A stretch of DNA of 16,783 nucleotides, taken from Betaproteobacteria bacterium. Lineage in GTDB: Bacteria > Pseudomonadota > Gammaproteobacteria > Burkholderiales > Burkholderiaceae_C. Below the pieces are notes generated by a model. That model made no database searches, was not told where the DNA came from, and saw only the letters and a list, made by a program, of their open reading frames with translations. The DNA lies in NCBI GenBank assembly GCA_947448675.1, contig CANFOR010000032.1, positions 1 through 16,783 on the forward strand, written 5' to 3'. This document shows, piece after piece, positions 6,999-12,720 of this stretch. A program made the position numbers and the translations under genes. How positions within the stretch are numbered: position 1 is the first letter of the stretch; each line of letters starts with the position of its first letter.

Positions 6999-7960
6999 GC
7001 GGTGGCCATGTGTTGGGTTATGTGTGGGGCCGGTTGAGCTTGTTGCTGCCCTTGCGCTGCACCCGCGTAAGCGTCGGCGCGCGCGGCCTGCGCCAGCAAC
7101 ACGGCCAGGGGTGGGATGTCGGTGTCCCACTCGACCAAGCTGGGCACTGCGCCCCACAGGCCCAGCGCGTGTTGGTAGAGCTGCCAGACTGGCTCGCAAA
7201 CCAAGCTGCCATGGTCGTCGATGACCCAGCCGTCTTCGCGCTGGCAGTGGCCCGCCAAGTGCAGCTCGGCAACGTGCTGTGGCGCGATGGCACCCAGCCA
7301 AGCACGGCAAGCGGCCAACGGCTCGGCGCTATCGGCGCTGGCAAGCTCGGGCGCACTGGCCTGACTCGTAGTGGCGGGCATTGGAGCGCTGGCCCGCAAG
7401 CGTGGTGTATTTAGGGCATTGACGTAAATATTGTTCACGTCGATCAGCAGTTGGCAGCCGGTGCGCGCAGCCAATGCATTTAAAAATTCGGGCTCCGAGA
7501 AATCGTTCTCAGCAAAGCCTATGTAGGCAGAGAGATTCTCGACTGCAATTGGGCGCTGGAGCGCGTCTTGCACTTGCTGCACATTGCTGGCCAGCACGTC
7601 TAAGGCGGCACGGCTAAAGGGCAGGGGCAAGAGGTCAGAGCCGTGGACTATGGGGCCATCAGACACCATGGTGCGGGCAAAGCAAGCATGGTCGCTCACG
7701 CGCACGGGCTCGATGCGCTCTACCAAGCGCTGCAGTTGTGCCAAGTGCCAGGCGTCAATGCCGCAGGCTGAGCCCAGGCCCAAACCTACGCCGTGCAGGC
7801 TGATGGGGTAGTGAGCGCGCGCCTGCGTGAGTACCGCAAGCGCCGCGCCACCTGCGCCAAAAAAGTTTTCAGAATGAACTTCTAAAAACGGCAGCATGGG
7901 TTGCAGCTGGAGCAGCTGCGCGTAGTGCGCGTGCCGCCAACCAATGCCAGTGTGCCCCAT
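6995..7960 (-). CDS. bufB: DUF692 / MNIO iron enzyme (BufB/HvfB-like)
   Basis: A TIM-barrel enzyme of the DUF692 family, now called MNIO (multinuclear non-haem iron-dependent oxidative enzymes), which modify cysteines of ribosomal peptides. In bufferin systems BufB with BufC converts BufA cysteines to thiooxazoles. Family motifs are present: FLEVHSENFFGAGG, LHGVGLGLGSA, VSDHACFA, VENLSAYIGF, LLIDVNNIYVNA, AELHLAGHC, IDDHGSLV and VEWDTDIPPL, carrying the His/Asp/Glu ligands. I chose the ATG at 7960 (321 residues, MGHTGIGWRHAHY); a TTG at 7969 is possible. The gap to bufA is 39 bases. A roughly 30-residue Ala/Ser/Pro-rich stretch before AELHLAGH interrupts a normally short connection and looks like an insertion. 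Confidence 0.92.
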   Translation of the reverse strand: MGHTGIGWRHAHYAQLLQLQPMLPFLEVHSENFFGAGGAALAVLTQARAHYPISLHGVGLGLGSACGIDAWHLAQLQRLVERIEPVRVSDHACFARTMVSDGPIVHGSDLLPLPFSRAALDVLASNVQQVQDALQRPIAVENLSAYIGFAENDFSEPEFLNALAARTGCQLLIDVNNIYVNALNTPRLRASAPMPATTSQASAPELASADSAEPLAACRAWLGAIAPQHVAELHLAGHCQREDGWVIDDHGSLVCEPVWQLYQHALGLWGAVPSLVEWDTDIPPLAVLLAQAARADAYAGAAQGQQQAQPAPHITQHMATA

Positions 7961-7999
7961 AGCTGCCAATCGGAATGCAGTTGTGTTCGAGCGCGTCGA

Positions 8000-8305
8000 T
8001 TACATCTTGTCCGATTTTTTGCCCATGTCGGGTTTCATCTTCATTTTGTCTTTGACCTGCATCTCGGTCATGCCTTTCATGTCGGCACAGGTGCCTTTGG
8101 CTACGTATTTCCATTCGTCCATGCCCATGCTGGCTTTGGACTGGCCTGCGCAAGAGTGGGTGCCCGACAAGTTGGCACAGTCGTTTTGACCAGCTTGTGC
8201 AATGCCAAAGCATTTTTCTTTGCTTTGCGCCATGGCAGGGGTGGCTACCAGCAAACTGGAGAGTAGGGAGGCGGCAGCGGCGGCAACGAGAGCATGTTTG
8301 TTCAT
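8000..8305 (-). CDS. bufA: BufA-type DUF2282 peptide (bufferin precursor), Cys- and Met-rich
   Basis: A 101-residue secreted peptide. A Sec signal peptide (MNKHALVAAAAASLLSSLL..) ends at ATPAMA|QS, cleavage after residue 26. The mature part matches the DUF2282 pattern: KCFGIAQAGQNDC, HSCAG, W-x5-KGTC, with Cys32, Cys43, Cys52 and Cys73. In the family these cysteines are modified or oxidised to make a periplasmic copper-binding bufferin. After Cys73 the protein continues as a charged tail rich in Met, Lys and Asp (seven Met between residues 76 and 101), which I do not regard as part of the core domain and which could add Cu(I)-binding thioethers. A good Shine-Dalgarno (AGGAG, ending a few bases before the ATG) precedes it. 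It is first in the bufABCD operon. Confidence 0.9.
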   Translation of the reverse strand: MNKHALVAAAAASLLSSLLVATPAMAQSKEKCFGIAQAGQNDCANLSGTHSCAGQSKASMGMDEWKYVAKGTCADMKGMTEMQVKDKMKMKPDMGKKSDKM

Positions 8306-8341
8306 GGTGAACTCCTAAGGGGTTGAAAGGGTTTAAAAAAC

Positions 8342-8396
8342 AACCAGTTCAATGTCTGGTTAATGTTTAGTCTAGCCAGGCCGGGTTTTCTTACAA
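8342..8396 (-). promoter_or_regulatory. Putative bufA promoter followed by a leader hairpin with T-run
   Basis: On the minus strand TTGTAA (8396-8391), a 16-base spacer and TAGACT (8374-8369) could be a sigma70-like pair. The overlapping TGTAAG (8395-8390) could instead be an ECF -35 element. Just downstream, AACCAG (8361-8356) and CTGGTT (8347-8342) form a 6-bp stem with an 8-base loop, followed by GTTTTTT. This hairpin could end tlpA transcripts arriving from upstream or act within the bufA leader. The remainder of the 116-base gap between tlpA and bufA holds only the bufA Shine-Dalgarno. Confidence 0.45.
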
Positions 8397-8421
8397 GCCG
8401 CCTTGCATTTTTTTGCGCAAG

Positions 8422-8973
8422 CTACAGCAAGTCGGCAATGCGGTCCCAGGCGGCGGCGGGGATGCGCCCGTTGTATTGCTCGACCACCTGGCCGGTTTTG
8501 TCTAGCAAATAGGCATGCGGCAGGGCGCTAGGCTTGTCAAAATTGTCGCTATAGCCCGGTGCGCCAGCCCACAGTTGCACAAAGCGTTGCTTCAAAGGCA
8601 CCATGGCCGAGACAATTTTTTCGTAGTCGCTCACGTCTTGCATGCGTTTGTCTACGCTCACCGTCACCAGCTCAAATGGTTTGTTGCGCCAGCCTGCATA
8701 GTTCTCGCGCAGCTCGGGCATTTTGTCGCGGCACACCGGACAGTCGGTCGACCAGAACAAGACCAAGACCACCTTGCCTCTGAGCGCCGCCAATTTGAAC
8801 GCTTTACCTTCGGCATCTGTGCCCTGCAGGCTGGGCTTGAGCAGATTGCCTGCATTTTGCTTGGCCGCAGCCGCTGTGGCACTGGGGGCTGCAACAGGCG
8901 CAGCCATTTGCGCACGAGCGCCCTGGAGCGCAGCACAAGTCAGCAGGGCCAGGGGCCAAAGTTGGTTTTTCAT
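8422..8973 (-). CDS. TlpA-like thioredoxin-fold protein, exported
   Basis: A 183-residue periplasmic redoxin. A short signal peptide (MKNQLWPLALLTCAALQGARA|Q) is followed by an Ala-rich linker. The AhpC/TlpA domain then contains GKVVLVLFWSTDCPVCRDKMPEL, written here as its core FWSTDCPVC with the CxxC active site. Next come the VTVSVDKRMQDVSDYEKI segment and a cis-Pro region near ALPHAYLLDKTGQVV. The fold suggests thiol-disulfide exchange in the periplasm. It is encoded 116 bases upstream of bufA on the same strand, and divergently from the ECF sigma gene (64-base gap). It may therefore act on the BufA cysteines or on other metal-stressed proteins; that link is inference. No Shine-Dalgarno is seen before the ATG at 8973. 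A TGTAAG lies at 9010-9005. Confidence 0.85.
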   Translation of the reverse strand: MKNQLWPLALLTCAALQGARAQMAAPVAAPSATAAAAKQNAGNLLKPSLQGTDAEGKAFKLAALRGKVVLVLFWSTDCPVCRDKMPELRENYAGWRNKPFELVTVSVDKRMQDVSDYEKIVSAMVPLKQRFVQLWAGAPGYSDNFDKPSALPHAYLLDKTGQVVEQYNGRIPAAAWDRIADLL

Positions 8974-9037
8974 ATATGTCTTGGTCGTGTGCGATGATGC
9001 CAAGCTTACACTTCCACGCAAGATTTGCACATCATCT

Positions 9038-9610
9038 ATGAGCATCCAGGACGATATAGCTGAGCAGCACAGCTACCTGCTGCGCTTTGCGCGCTTGCAG
9101 TTGCGCAACGACGCTTGGGCTGAAGACGCGGTGTCGGAGACCATGTTGGCCGCTTTAAGCAAGCCGCAGTCTTTTGGCAACCGCTCCCAACTCAAGACCT
9201 GGTTGGTGGGCATTTTGAAGCACAAGGTGATCGACTGCCTGCGCCAACGCCAGCGCGAGGTTTGCATCGATATCGACAGTGCGTCTGACGGCAACGAGGA
9301 GCTCGACGCCTTGGTGTTCAAAACCGACGGGCATTTTCAAAGTCCGCCCGCTGACTGGGGCAACCCCGAGCAAGACTTGAATTCGACCCAATTTTTTGCG
9401 GTGATGGACATTTGCGTTGAAAAACTGCCCGCAGTACAAGGCCGTGTGTTCTTGATGCGCGAGTGGCTGGAGCTGTCCAGCGACGATATCTGTAAGGAAT
9501 TGAAGCTGACGCAGACTAACCTGTATGTACAGCTGCACCGCTCCCGTTCGCGTCTGCGCGAATGCCTTGAAATCCATTGGTTTGGCCAAAAGAAATTGGC
9601 CATAAACTAG
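9038..9610 (+). CDS. ECF-family RNA polymerase sigma factor
   Basis: A 190-residue group 4 sigma-70 factor. Region 2 is visible in HSYLLRFARLQLRND, WAEDAVSETMLAAL and LKTWLVGILKHKVIDCLR. Region 4 is visible in LPAVQGRVFLMREWLEL, SSDDICKELKLTQTNLYVQL and HRSRSRLRECLEIHWF, the helix-turn-helix that reads the -35 element. No other domains are present. The gene is followed seven bases later by a small zinc-motif anti-sigma, so the pair is probably one operon. It is divergent from tlpA and close to bufABCD, which in other bacteria is under ECF control in response to metal; the regulon is inferred. The ATG at 9038 lacks an obvious Shine-Dalgarno. The 64-base divergent region should hold its promoter, but I could not pick out a convincing one. 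Confidence 0.92.
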   Translation: MSIQDDIAEQHSYLLRFARLQLRNDAWAEDAVSETMLAALSKPQSFGNRSQLKTWLVGILKHKVIDCLRQRQREVCIDIDSASDGNEELDALVFKTDGHFQSPPADWGNPEQDLNSTQFFAVMDICVEKLPAVQGRVFLMREWLELSSDDICKELKLTQTNLYVQLHRSRSRLRECLEIHWFGQKKLAIN

Positions 9611-9617
9611 CCCCATC

Positions 9618-9806
9618 ATGTTGCGTCGAACCTGCCGCCAAGTGGCCTCCTTACTCATCGCCCGCGAAGATCGCCCGCTGGGCGCGAGCGACCGCGTGGC
9701 GGTCTTCTTTCACCTGCTGGCCTGCAAGGCCTGTCCGAATTTCGAACGCCAACTGCTCACCATGCGCAACGGCATGCGCCAGTGGCGCAACTATTCAGGC
9801 GAGTGA
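9618..9806 (+). CDS. Small zinc-finger anti-sigma factor (zf-HC2/ZAS type)
   Basis: A 62-residue protein with the ZAS-type motif H-x3-C-x2-C (His32, Cys36, Cys39) plus an upstream Cys6 that can complete a zinc site. The pattern around it (CRQVASLLIAREDRPL then RVAVFFHLLACKACPNFERQL) is typical of the short soluble anti-sigmas encoded after ECF genes in betaproteobacteria. It has no membrane segment or periplasmic domain, so it should sense a cytoplasmic signal such as thiol oxidation or metal displacement of zinc and release the sigma factor. Its last 16 bases overlap the end of the convergent BtuF-like gene (9791-9806). Confidence 0.82.
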   Translation: MLRRTCRQVASLLIAREDRPLGASDRVAVFFHLLACKACPNFERQLLTMRNGMRQWRNYSGE

Positions 9807-10627
9807 GCCTGGGGGCTGGGGGCGTCGCCCTGGGCCAGTTGTTGCAGCAGCGCAAAGCCCTTGAGGCAGCGGCTGCCGTACCAGCTGAGCGCCTCGCCGT
9901 CGACCAACTGCACCTTTGCTTGGGGCAAAAGGGCTTGTAGCTCGGCCAGGTGGGACGCATCAAAATGAAAAGGTTCGCTAGAAAGCAACACCCGCTCAAT
10001 GCCGGCCTGGGCGGCCTGGGCCATGTCTACCACCGGGTAGCGCGCCGCGCCGCGCGCACCGCCCTGCACAGCGGGCCAGGTTTGCCAATGAATCAAGCCC
10101 AGCATGCGGCTGATGTAGGTGTCTTGCGCCACCGTCATCCACGGGTCGCGCCAAATCAAGTAGAGCACGCGCTGTGCCGCCGGGGGCTGGGCGCTGCTGG
10201 CGGCAAAACCTTCCAAAGCCTGGAAAATTTGTGCTTTCAAGGCTGCAGCGCTCGCCGATACTGCGTGGACAGCTATAAAATCTGTAGCAAATTGGTCGAT
10301 TAAGTGGATATTGTCTAGCGGGCTTTGCGGGTGCGTAACCACCAAACGCAAGCCCATGTGCTCCAGCGCTTGGACGGTGGGCAAGGTGTTTTCGTCGACG
10401 TTCACGATCACATGGCTGGGCCGCAATTGCGCGATCTTGGCCAGGTTCACGTCCTTGGTGCCGCCGACTTTGGCAACCCTGCGCAGGGTCTCAAAAGGGT
10501 GAATACAAAAGCCCGTGCGCCCAACCAGGTAAGGTGCTAAGCCCAAACTGCATAGCAATTCGGTCACGCTGGGCACCAAAGACACAATGCGCAAAGAAGG
10601 GCTTTTTTCAGAGGAGAAAGCGTTCAT
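9791..10627 (-). CDS. BtuF/TroA-like helical-backbone metal or cobalamin binding protein
   Basis: A 278-residue protein of the Peripla_BP_2 class (BtuF/FhuD-like). Visible features are RIVSLVPSVTELLCSLGL and LVGRTGFCIHP at the N-terminus, KVGGTKDVNLAKIAQLRPSHVIVNVDENT, then LYLIWRDPWMTVAQDTYISRML and LLSSEPFHFDASHLAEL in the second lobe. No signal peptide is visible, so it may be cytoplasmic or miss-started; many Burkholderiales homologues share this. A corrinoid or metal-chelate ligand is likely from the family. No transporter genes adjoin it. A weak hairpin plus T-run lies just upstream on the minus strand (10658-10639). A 17-bp palindrome at 10272-10288 encodes A114-T-D-F-I-A119. It overlaps the convergent anti-sigma gene by 16 bases. 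Confidence 0.82.
   Translation of the reverse strand: MNAFSSEKSPSLRIVSLVPSVTELLCSLGLAPYLVGRTGFCIHPFETLRRVAKVGGTKDVNLAKIAQLRPSHVIVNVDENTLPTVQALEHMGLRLVVTHPQSPLDNIHLIDQFATDFIAVHAVSASAAALKAQIFQALEGFAASSAQPPAAQRVLYLIWRDPWMTVAQDTYISRMLGLIHWQTWPAVQGGARGAARYPVVDMAQAAQAGIERVLLSSEPFHFDASHLAELQALLPQAKVQLVDGEALSWYGSRCLKGFALLQQLAQGDAPSPQAHSPE
10272..10288. repeat. 17-bp AT-rich palindrome, copy 5
   Basis: GCTATAAAATCTGTAGC inside the BtuF-like gene, 16 of 17 bases identical to copy 4 in an unrelated gene. Coding strand reads A114-T-D-F-I-A119. Confidence 0.7.
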
Positions 10628-10695
10628 AAATAGGTGTGAAAAAAGTCTTTCAAAAGACCCGTTTGGGGGCTGGAAAAGCCAGTTAAAAATACCGC

Positions 10696-10725
10696 TTGGT
10701 GTATTTTGATGATATAGAGGATAAT
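10696..10725 (+). promoter_or_regulatory. Putative promoter of the RRM gene pair, with a long leader
   Basis: A TTGGTG (10696-10701), an 18-base spacer and GATAAT (10720-10725, 5 of 6 to TATAAT) form a moderate sigma70-like promoter. Initiation near 10732 would give an mRNA leader of about 140 bases before the ATG at 10874. Long leaders are common for cold-shock genes, where they act as RNA thermosensors. A short stem CGTGT/ACACG can be drawn near 10734-10754. The AT-rich region 10628-10730 is otherwise unassigned and probably also holds the promoter of the divergent BtuF-like gene. Confidence 0.45.
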
Positions 10726-10873
10726 TTGCTTGTCGTGTCTTCGGGCATTACACGTTTGCGGTGTCTAGGTCAGTTTCGCGTCTCTTGCAGGTTCCCCAGT
10801 GGTTCTGTTCGTTTGTTGATTGCGTAGAGCGGGCTCCATCGCGTTTTTTGAGTCTCTTTGAGGAGTCCCTTTC

Positions 10874-11287
10874 ATGGGCAACAAACTTTATGTGGGCAAT
10901 CTGCCCTATTCCGTTCGCGACAGCGATCTTGAGCAGGCCTTCGGCGCTTTCGGCACCGTAACCAGCGCCAAAGTCATGATGGAGCGCGATACCGGTCGTT
11001 CCAAAGGCTTCGGTTTCGTGGAAATGGGCGACGATGCCCAAGCCCAAGCAGCCATTGCTGGCATGCATAACCAACCCCTCGGTGGCCGTAGCGTCGTTGT
11101 GAACGAAGCGCGCCCCATGGAAGCTCGCCCTCCCCGTAGCGGCGGCGGCGGCTTCGGCGGTGGTGGCGGTTACGGCGGTGGTGGTGGCGGCGGCTACGGT
11201 GGTGGTGGTGGTGGCGGCGGCGGTCGTCGTGAAGGCGGTGGCGGCGGTTACGGCGGCGGCGGTGGCGGTGGCCGTGGCGGTTACTAA
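10874..11287 (+). CDS. RRM RNA-binding protein with Gly-rich tail (first of pair)
   Basis: A 137-residue single-RRM protein of the bacterial/plant glycine-rich cold-response type. RNP2 is KLYVGNLPY near residues 4-12 and RNP1 is SKGFGFVEM near residue 43. After about residue 85 the sequence turns into Gly/Tyr/Arg repeats (GGGYGGGG units, one RREGG). It should bind single-stranded RNA and may act as an RNA chaperone; the Gly-rich tail is expected to be disordered. A clear Shine-Dalgarno (GAGGAG, 10859-10864) precedes the ATG. The paralogue starts 44 bases after the stop with no terminator between them, so the two are probably co-transcribed. The tail DNA (about 11143-11286) is a GGT/GGC-rich low-complexity tract. 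Confidence 0.92.
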   Translation: MGNKLYVGNLPYSVRDSDLEQAFGAFGTVTSAKVMMERDTGRSKGFGFVEMGDDAQAQAAIAGMHNQPLGGRSVVVNEARPMEARPPRSGGGGFGGGGGYGGGGGGGYGGGGGGGGGRREGGGGGYGGGGGGGRGGY

Positions 11288-11331
11288 GCACACTGCAACC
11301 CACTTGAATTAACGATTCAGGAGTTCTTGAG

Positions 11332-11865
11332 ATGGGCAGCAAACTGTACGTGGGCAATTTGCCCTACGGCGTACGCGACGAAGACTTGCAACAGGCCTTT
11401 GGCCAGTTCGGCTCCGTCGTCAGTGCCAAAGTCATGATGGAGCGCGAAACCGGTCGCTCCAAAGGTTTTGGCTTTGTCGAGATGGGCAGCGACGCGCAAG
11501 CGCAAGCGGCCATTCACGGCATGCACGAACAACCCCTGGGTGGCCGCAATATTGTGGTCAACGAAGCGCGCCCCATGGAGCCGCGCCCCCCCCGTAGCGG
11601 AGGCTTCGGAGGTGGTGGCGGTGGATATGGCGGAGGCGGTGGTGGGGGTGGTGGCTACGGTGGCGGTGGCCGACGCGAAGGCGGCGGTGGCGGCTACGGT
11701 GCTGGGCGTGAAGGTGGTGGCGGTGGTCGGCGTGAAGGCGGCGGCTACGGCGGTGGGCAAGACGGTGGCTTTCGCAGCCCCTACGGCCCTGGCCCCCGCG
11801 GTGGTGGCGGTCGGCGCGAAGGCGGCGGCGGTGGCTACGGCGGTGGTGGCAACAACAGCTACTGA
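11332..11865 (+). CDS. RRM RNA-binding protein with Gly-rich tail (second of pair)
   Basis: A 177-residue paralogue of the preceding gene. The RRM is nearly superimposable: RNP2 is KLYVGNLPY, RNP1 is SKGFGFVEM, and the linker EARPMEPRPPRSGG is shared. The tail is about 40 residues longer and has several RREGGGGGYG units and a distinct segment FRSPYGPGPRGG before the end. Function should again be RNA binding/chaperoning. The Shine-Dalgarno CAGGAG (11318-11323) lies 8 bases before the ATG. The pair clearly arose by tandem duplication with the tails diverging by repeat expansion. The gene ends about 25 bases before a strong terminator shared with the convergent SDR gene. Confidence 0.92.
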   Translation: MGSKLYVGNLPYGVRDEDLQQAFGQFGSVVSAKVMMERETGRSKGFGFVEMGSDAQAQAAIHGMHEQPLGGRNIVVNEARPMEPRPPRSGGFGGGGGGYGGGGGGGGGYGGGGRREGGGGGYGAGREGGGGGRREGGGYGGGQDGGFRSPYGPGPRGGGGRREGGGGGYGGGGNNSY

Positions 11866-11887
11866 GCTTAAAGTCTCAAGAACGAAA

Positions 11888-11912
11888 AAAAGGCTCCCGA
11901 GGGAGCCTTTTG
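11888..11912. terminator. Bidirectional intrinsic terminator
   Basis: AGGCTCCC (11891-11898) and GGGAGCCT (11901-11908) form a strong GC stem flanked by a run of A on the left (11885-11891) and T on the right (11908-11911). It can therefore stop the RRM transcript on the plus strand and, with the better T-run, the SDR transcript on the minus strand, whose TAA/TGA region ends at 11926. Confidence 0.88.
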
Positions 11913-11925
11913 CTATTTCTATTTT

Positions 11926-12711
11926 CTATTCTCCCAGCCGGCGTTTGCGCGGCCTACCGCTGAGCAGCTTGTCGTACAGCCCATTGGGCAGCAAGCGCAG
12001 CAGCTTGGCCACTACGCCCATTTGCCACGGAATCACGCGGTAGCTCTTGCCTGCGGCAATGGTGACAAAGGCTTGGCGTGCAAAGGCGTCTGCTGGCATT
12101 AGAAAGGGCATGCTGTAGCGGTTTTGGCGCGTCAGCGGGGTGTCGATATAGCCGGGACAAATAGTGACCACCTTAACGCCTCCTGGGCCCTTGGCGGAGC
12201 GCAATTCGCCGCGCAGGCTCTCGCAGTAGGCAATTACGGCGGCTTTGCTGGCGCAGTAGGCTGCGTGGCCGGGCAGGCCGCGAATACCCGCCACGCTGGC
12301 AATGCCCACAAAGCTGCCGCTACCGCGCTGCACAAAAGCGTCGACAAAGGGGTGAAAGGTCGCAGCCAGGCCGGTATTGTTGGTGGCAAAAGTGCGCTCC
12401 ATCACGCCCAGGTCGGCGAGTACGCCTGTGTCCATGCCAATGCTGATGCCCGCGTTGGCAATCACCACATTGGGCAGGCCCTGGGCGGCGATGCAGGCCT
12501 GCCCAGCGCCTACAATTTGCGCGGTGTCGGAAACGTCTGCGCTATATATTTCATAGCTGTCTACGCTTATTCCATGCGCATCAGCCCAGGTTTTTACTTC
12601 TGCTGTGCGGCGTGCCACCAGGGCCAAGCGCCAACCCGCTTGGTGGTAGTGCAGGGCCAGGGCTTGGCCAATGCCGCTGGACGCGCCGGTGATAAAAACC
12701 AAGGGGCTCAT
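11926..12711 (-). CDS. Short-chain dehydrogenase/reductase (SDR)
   Basis: A 261-residue classical SDR. The Rossmann nucleotide motif TGASSGIG is near residue 8. NAG is present (IANAGIS), as are the active-site Ser (GIASVAG) and the YCASK catalytic Tyr/Lys, with PGYIDTPL after the active site. VARRT after the second strand suggests NADP preference. The C-terminus is basic (GRPRKRRLGE). Substrate is unknown. It follows lptC by 9 bases, and its Shine-Dalgarno (AGGAGA) overlaps the lptC stop, so it is probably the last gene of the kdsD-kdsC-lptC unit, ended by the terminator at 11888-11912. A 17-bp palindrome (12541-12557) lies in the region coding SYEIYSADV. Confidence 0.9.
   Translation of the reverse strand: MSPLVFITGASSGIGQALALHYHQAGWRLALVARRTAEVKTWADAHGISVDSYEIYSADVSDTAQIVGAGQACIAAQGLPNVVIANAGISIGMDTGVLADLGVMERTFATNNTGLAATFHPFVDAFVQRGSGSFVGIASVAGIRGLPGHAAYCASKAAVIAYCESLRGELRSAKGPGGVKVVTICPGYIDTPLTRQNRYSMPFLMPADAFARQAFVTIAAGKSYRVIPWQMGVVAKLLRLLPNGLYDKLLSGRPRKRRLGE
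12541..12557. repeat. 17-bp AT-rich palindrome, copy 6
   Basis: GCTATATATTTCATAGC inside the SDR gene, arms GCTAT/ATAGC. This copy is read in a different phase (S-Y-E-I-Y-S) and its centre diverges from the A-run form. Confidence 0.55.
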
Positions 12712-12720
12712 ACCGATCTC

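Noticed and set aside
10639..10658. GTCTTT/AAAGAC hairpin plus T-run just before the BtuF-like gene as an attenuator
   Set aside because: The stem is short with few GC pairs and a two-base loop, and nothing upstream suggests an aptamer; too weak to annotate.
10748..11357. Thr/Ala-rich and His/Arg-rich minus-strand frames opposite the first RRM gene
   Set aside because: They are reverse readings of the GGT/GGC tract; low complexity and no start signals.
128..12557. 17-bp palindromes as a CRISPR array or integration sites
   Set aside because: They are kilobases apart inside unrelated genes, with no regular spacing, cas genes or integrase.
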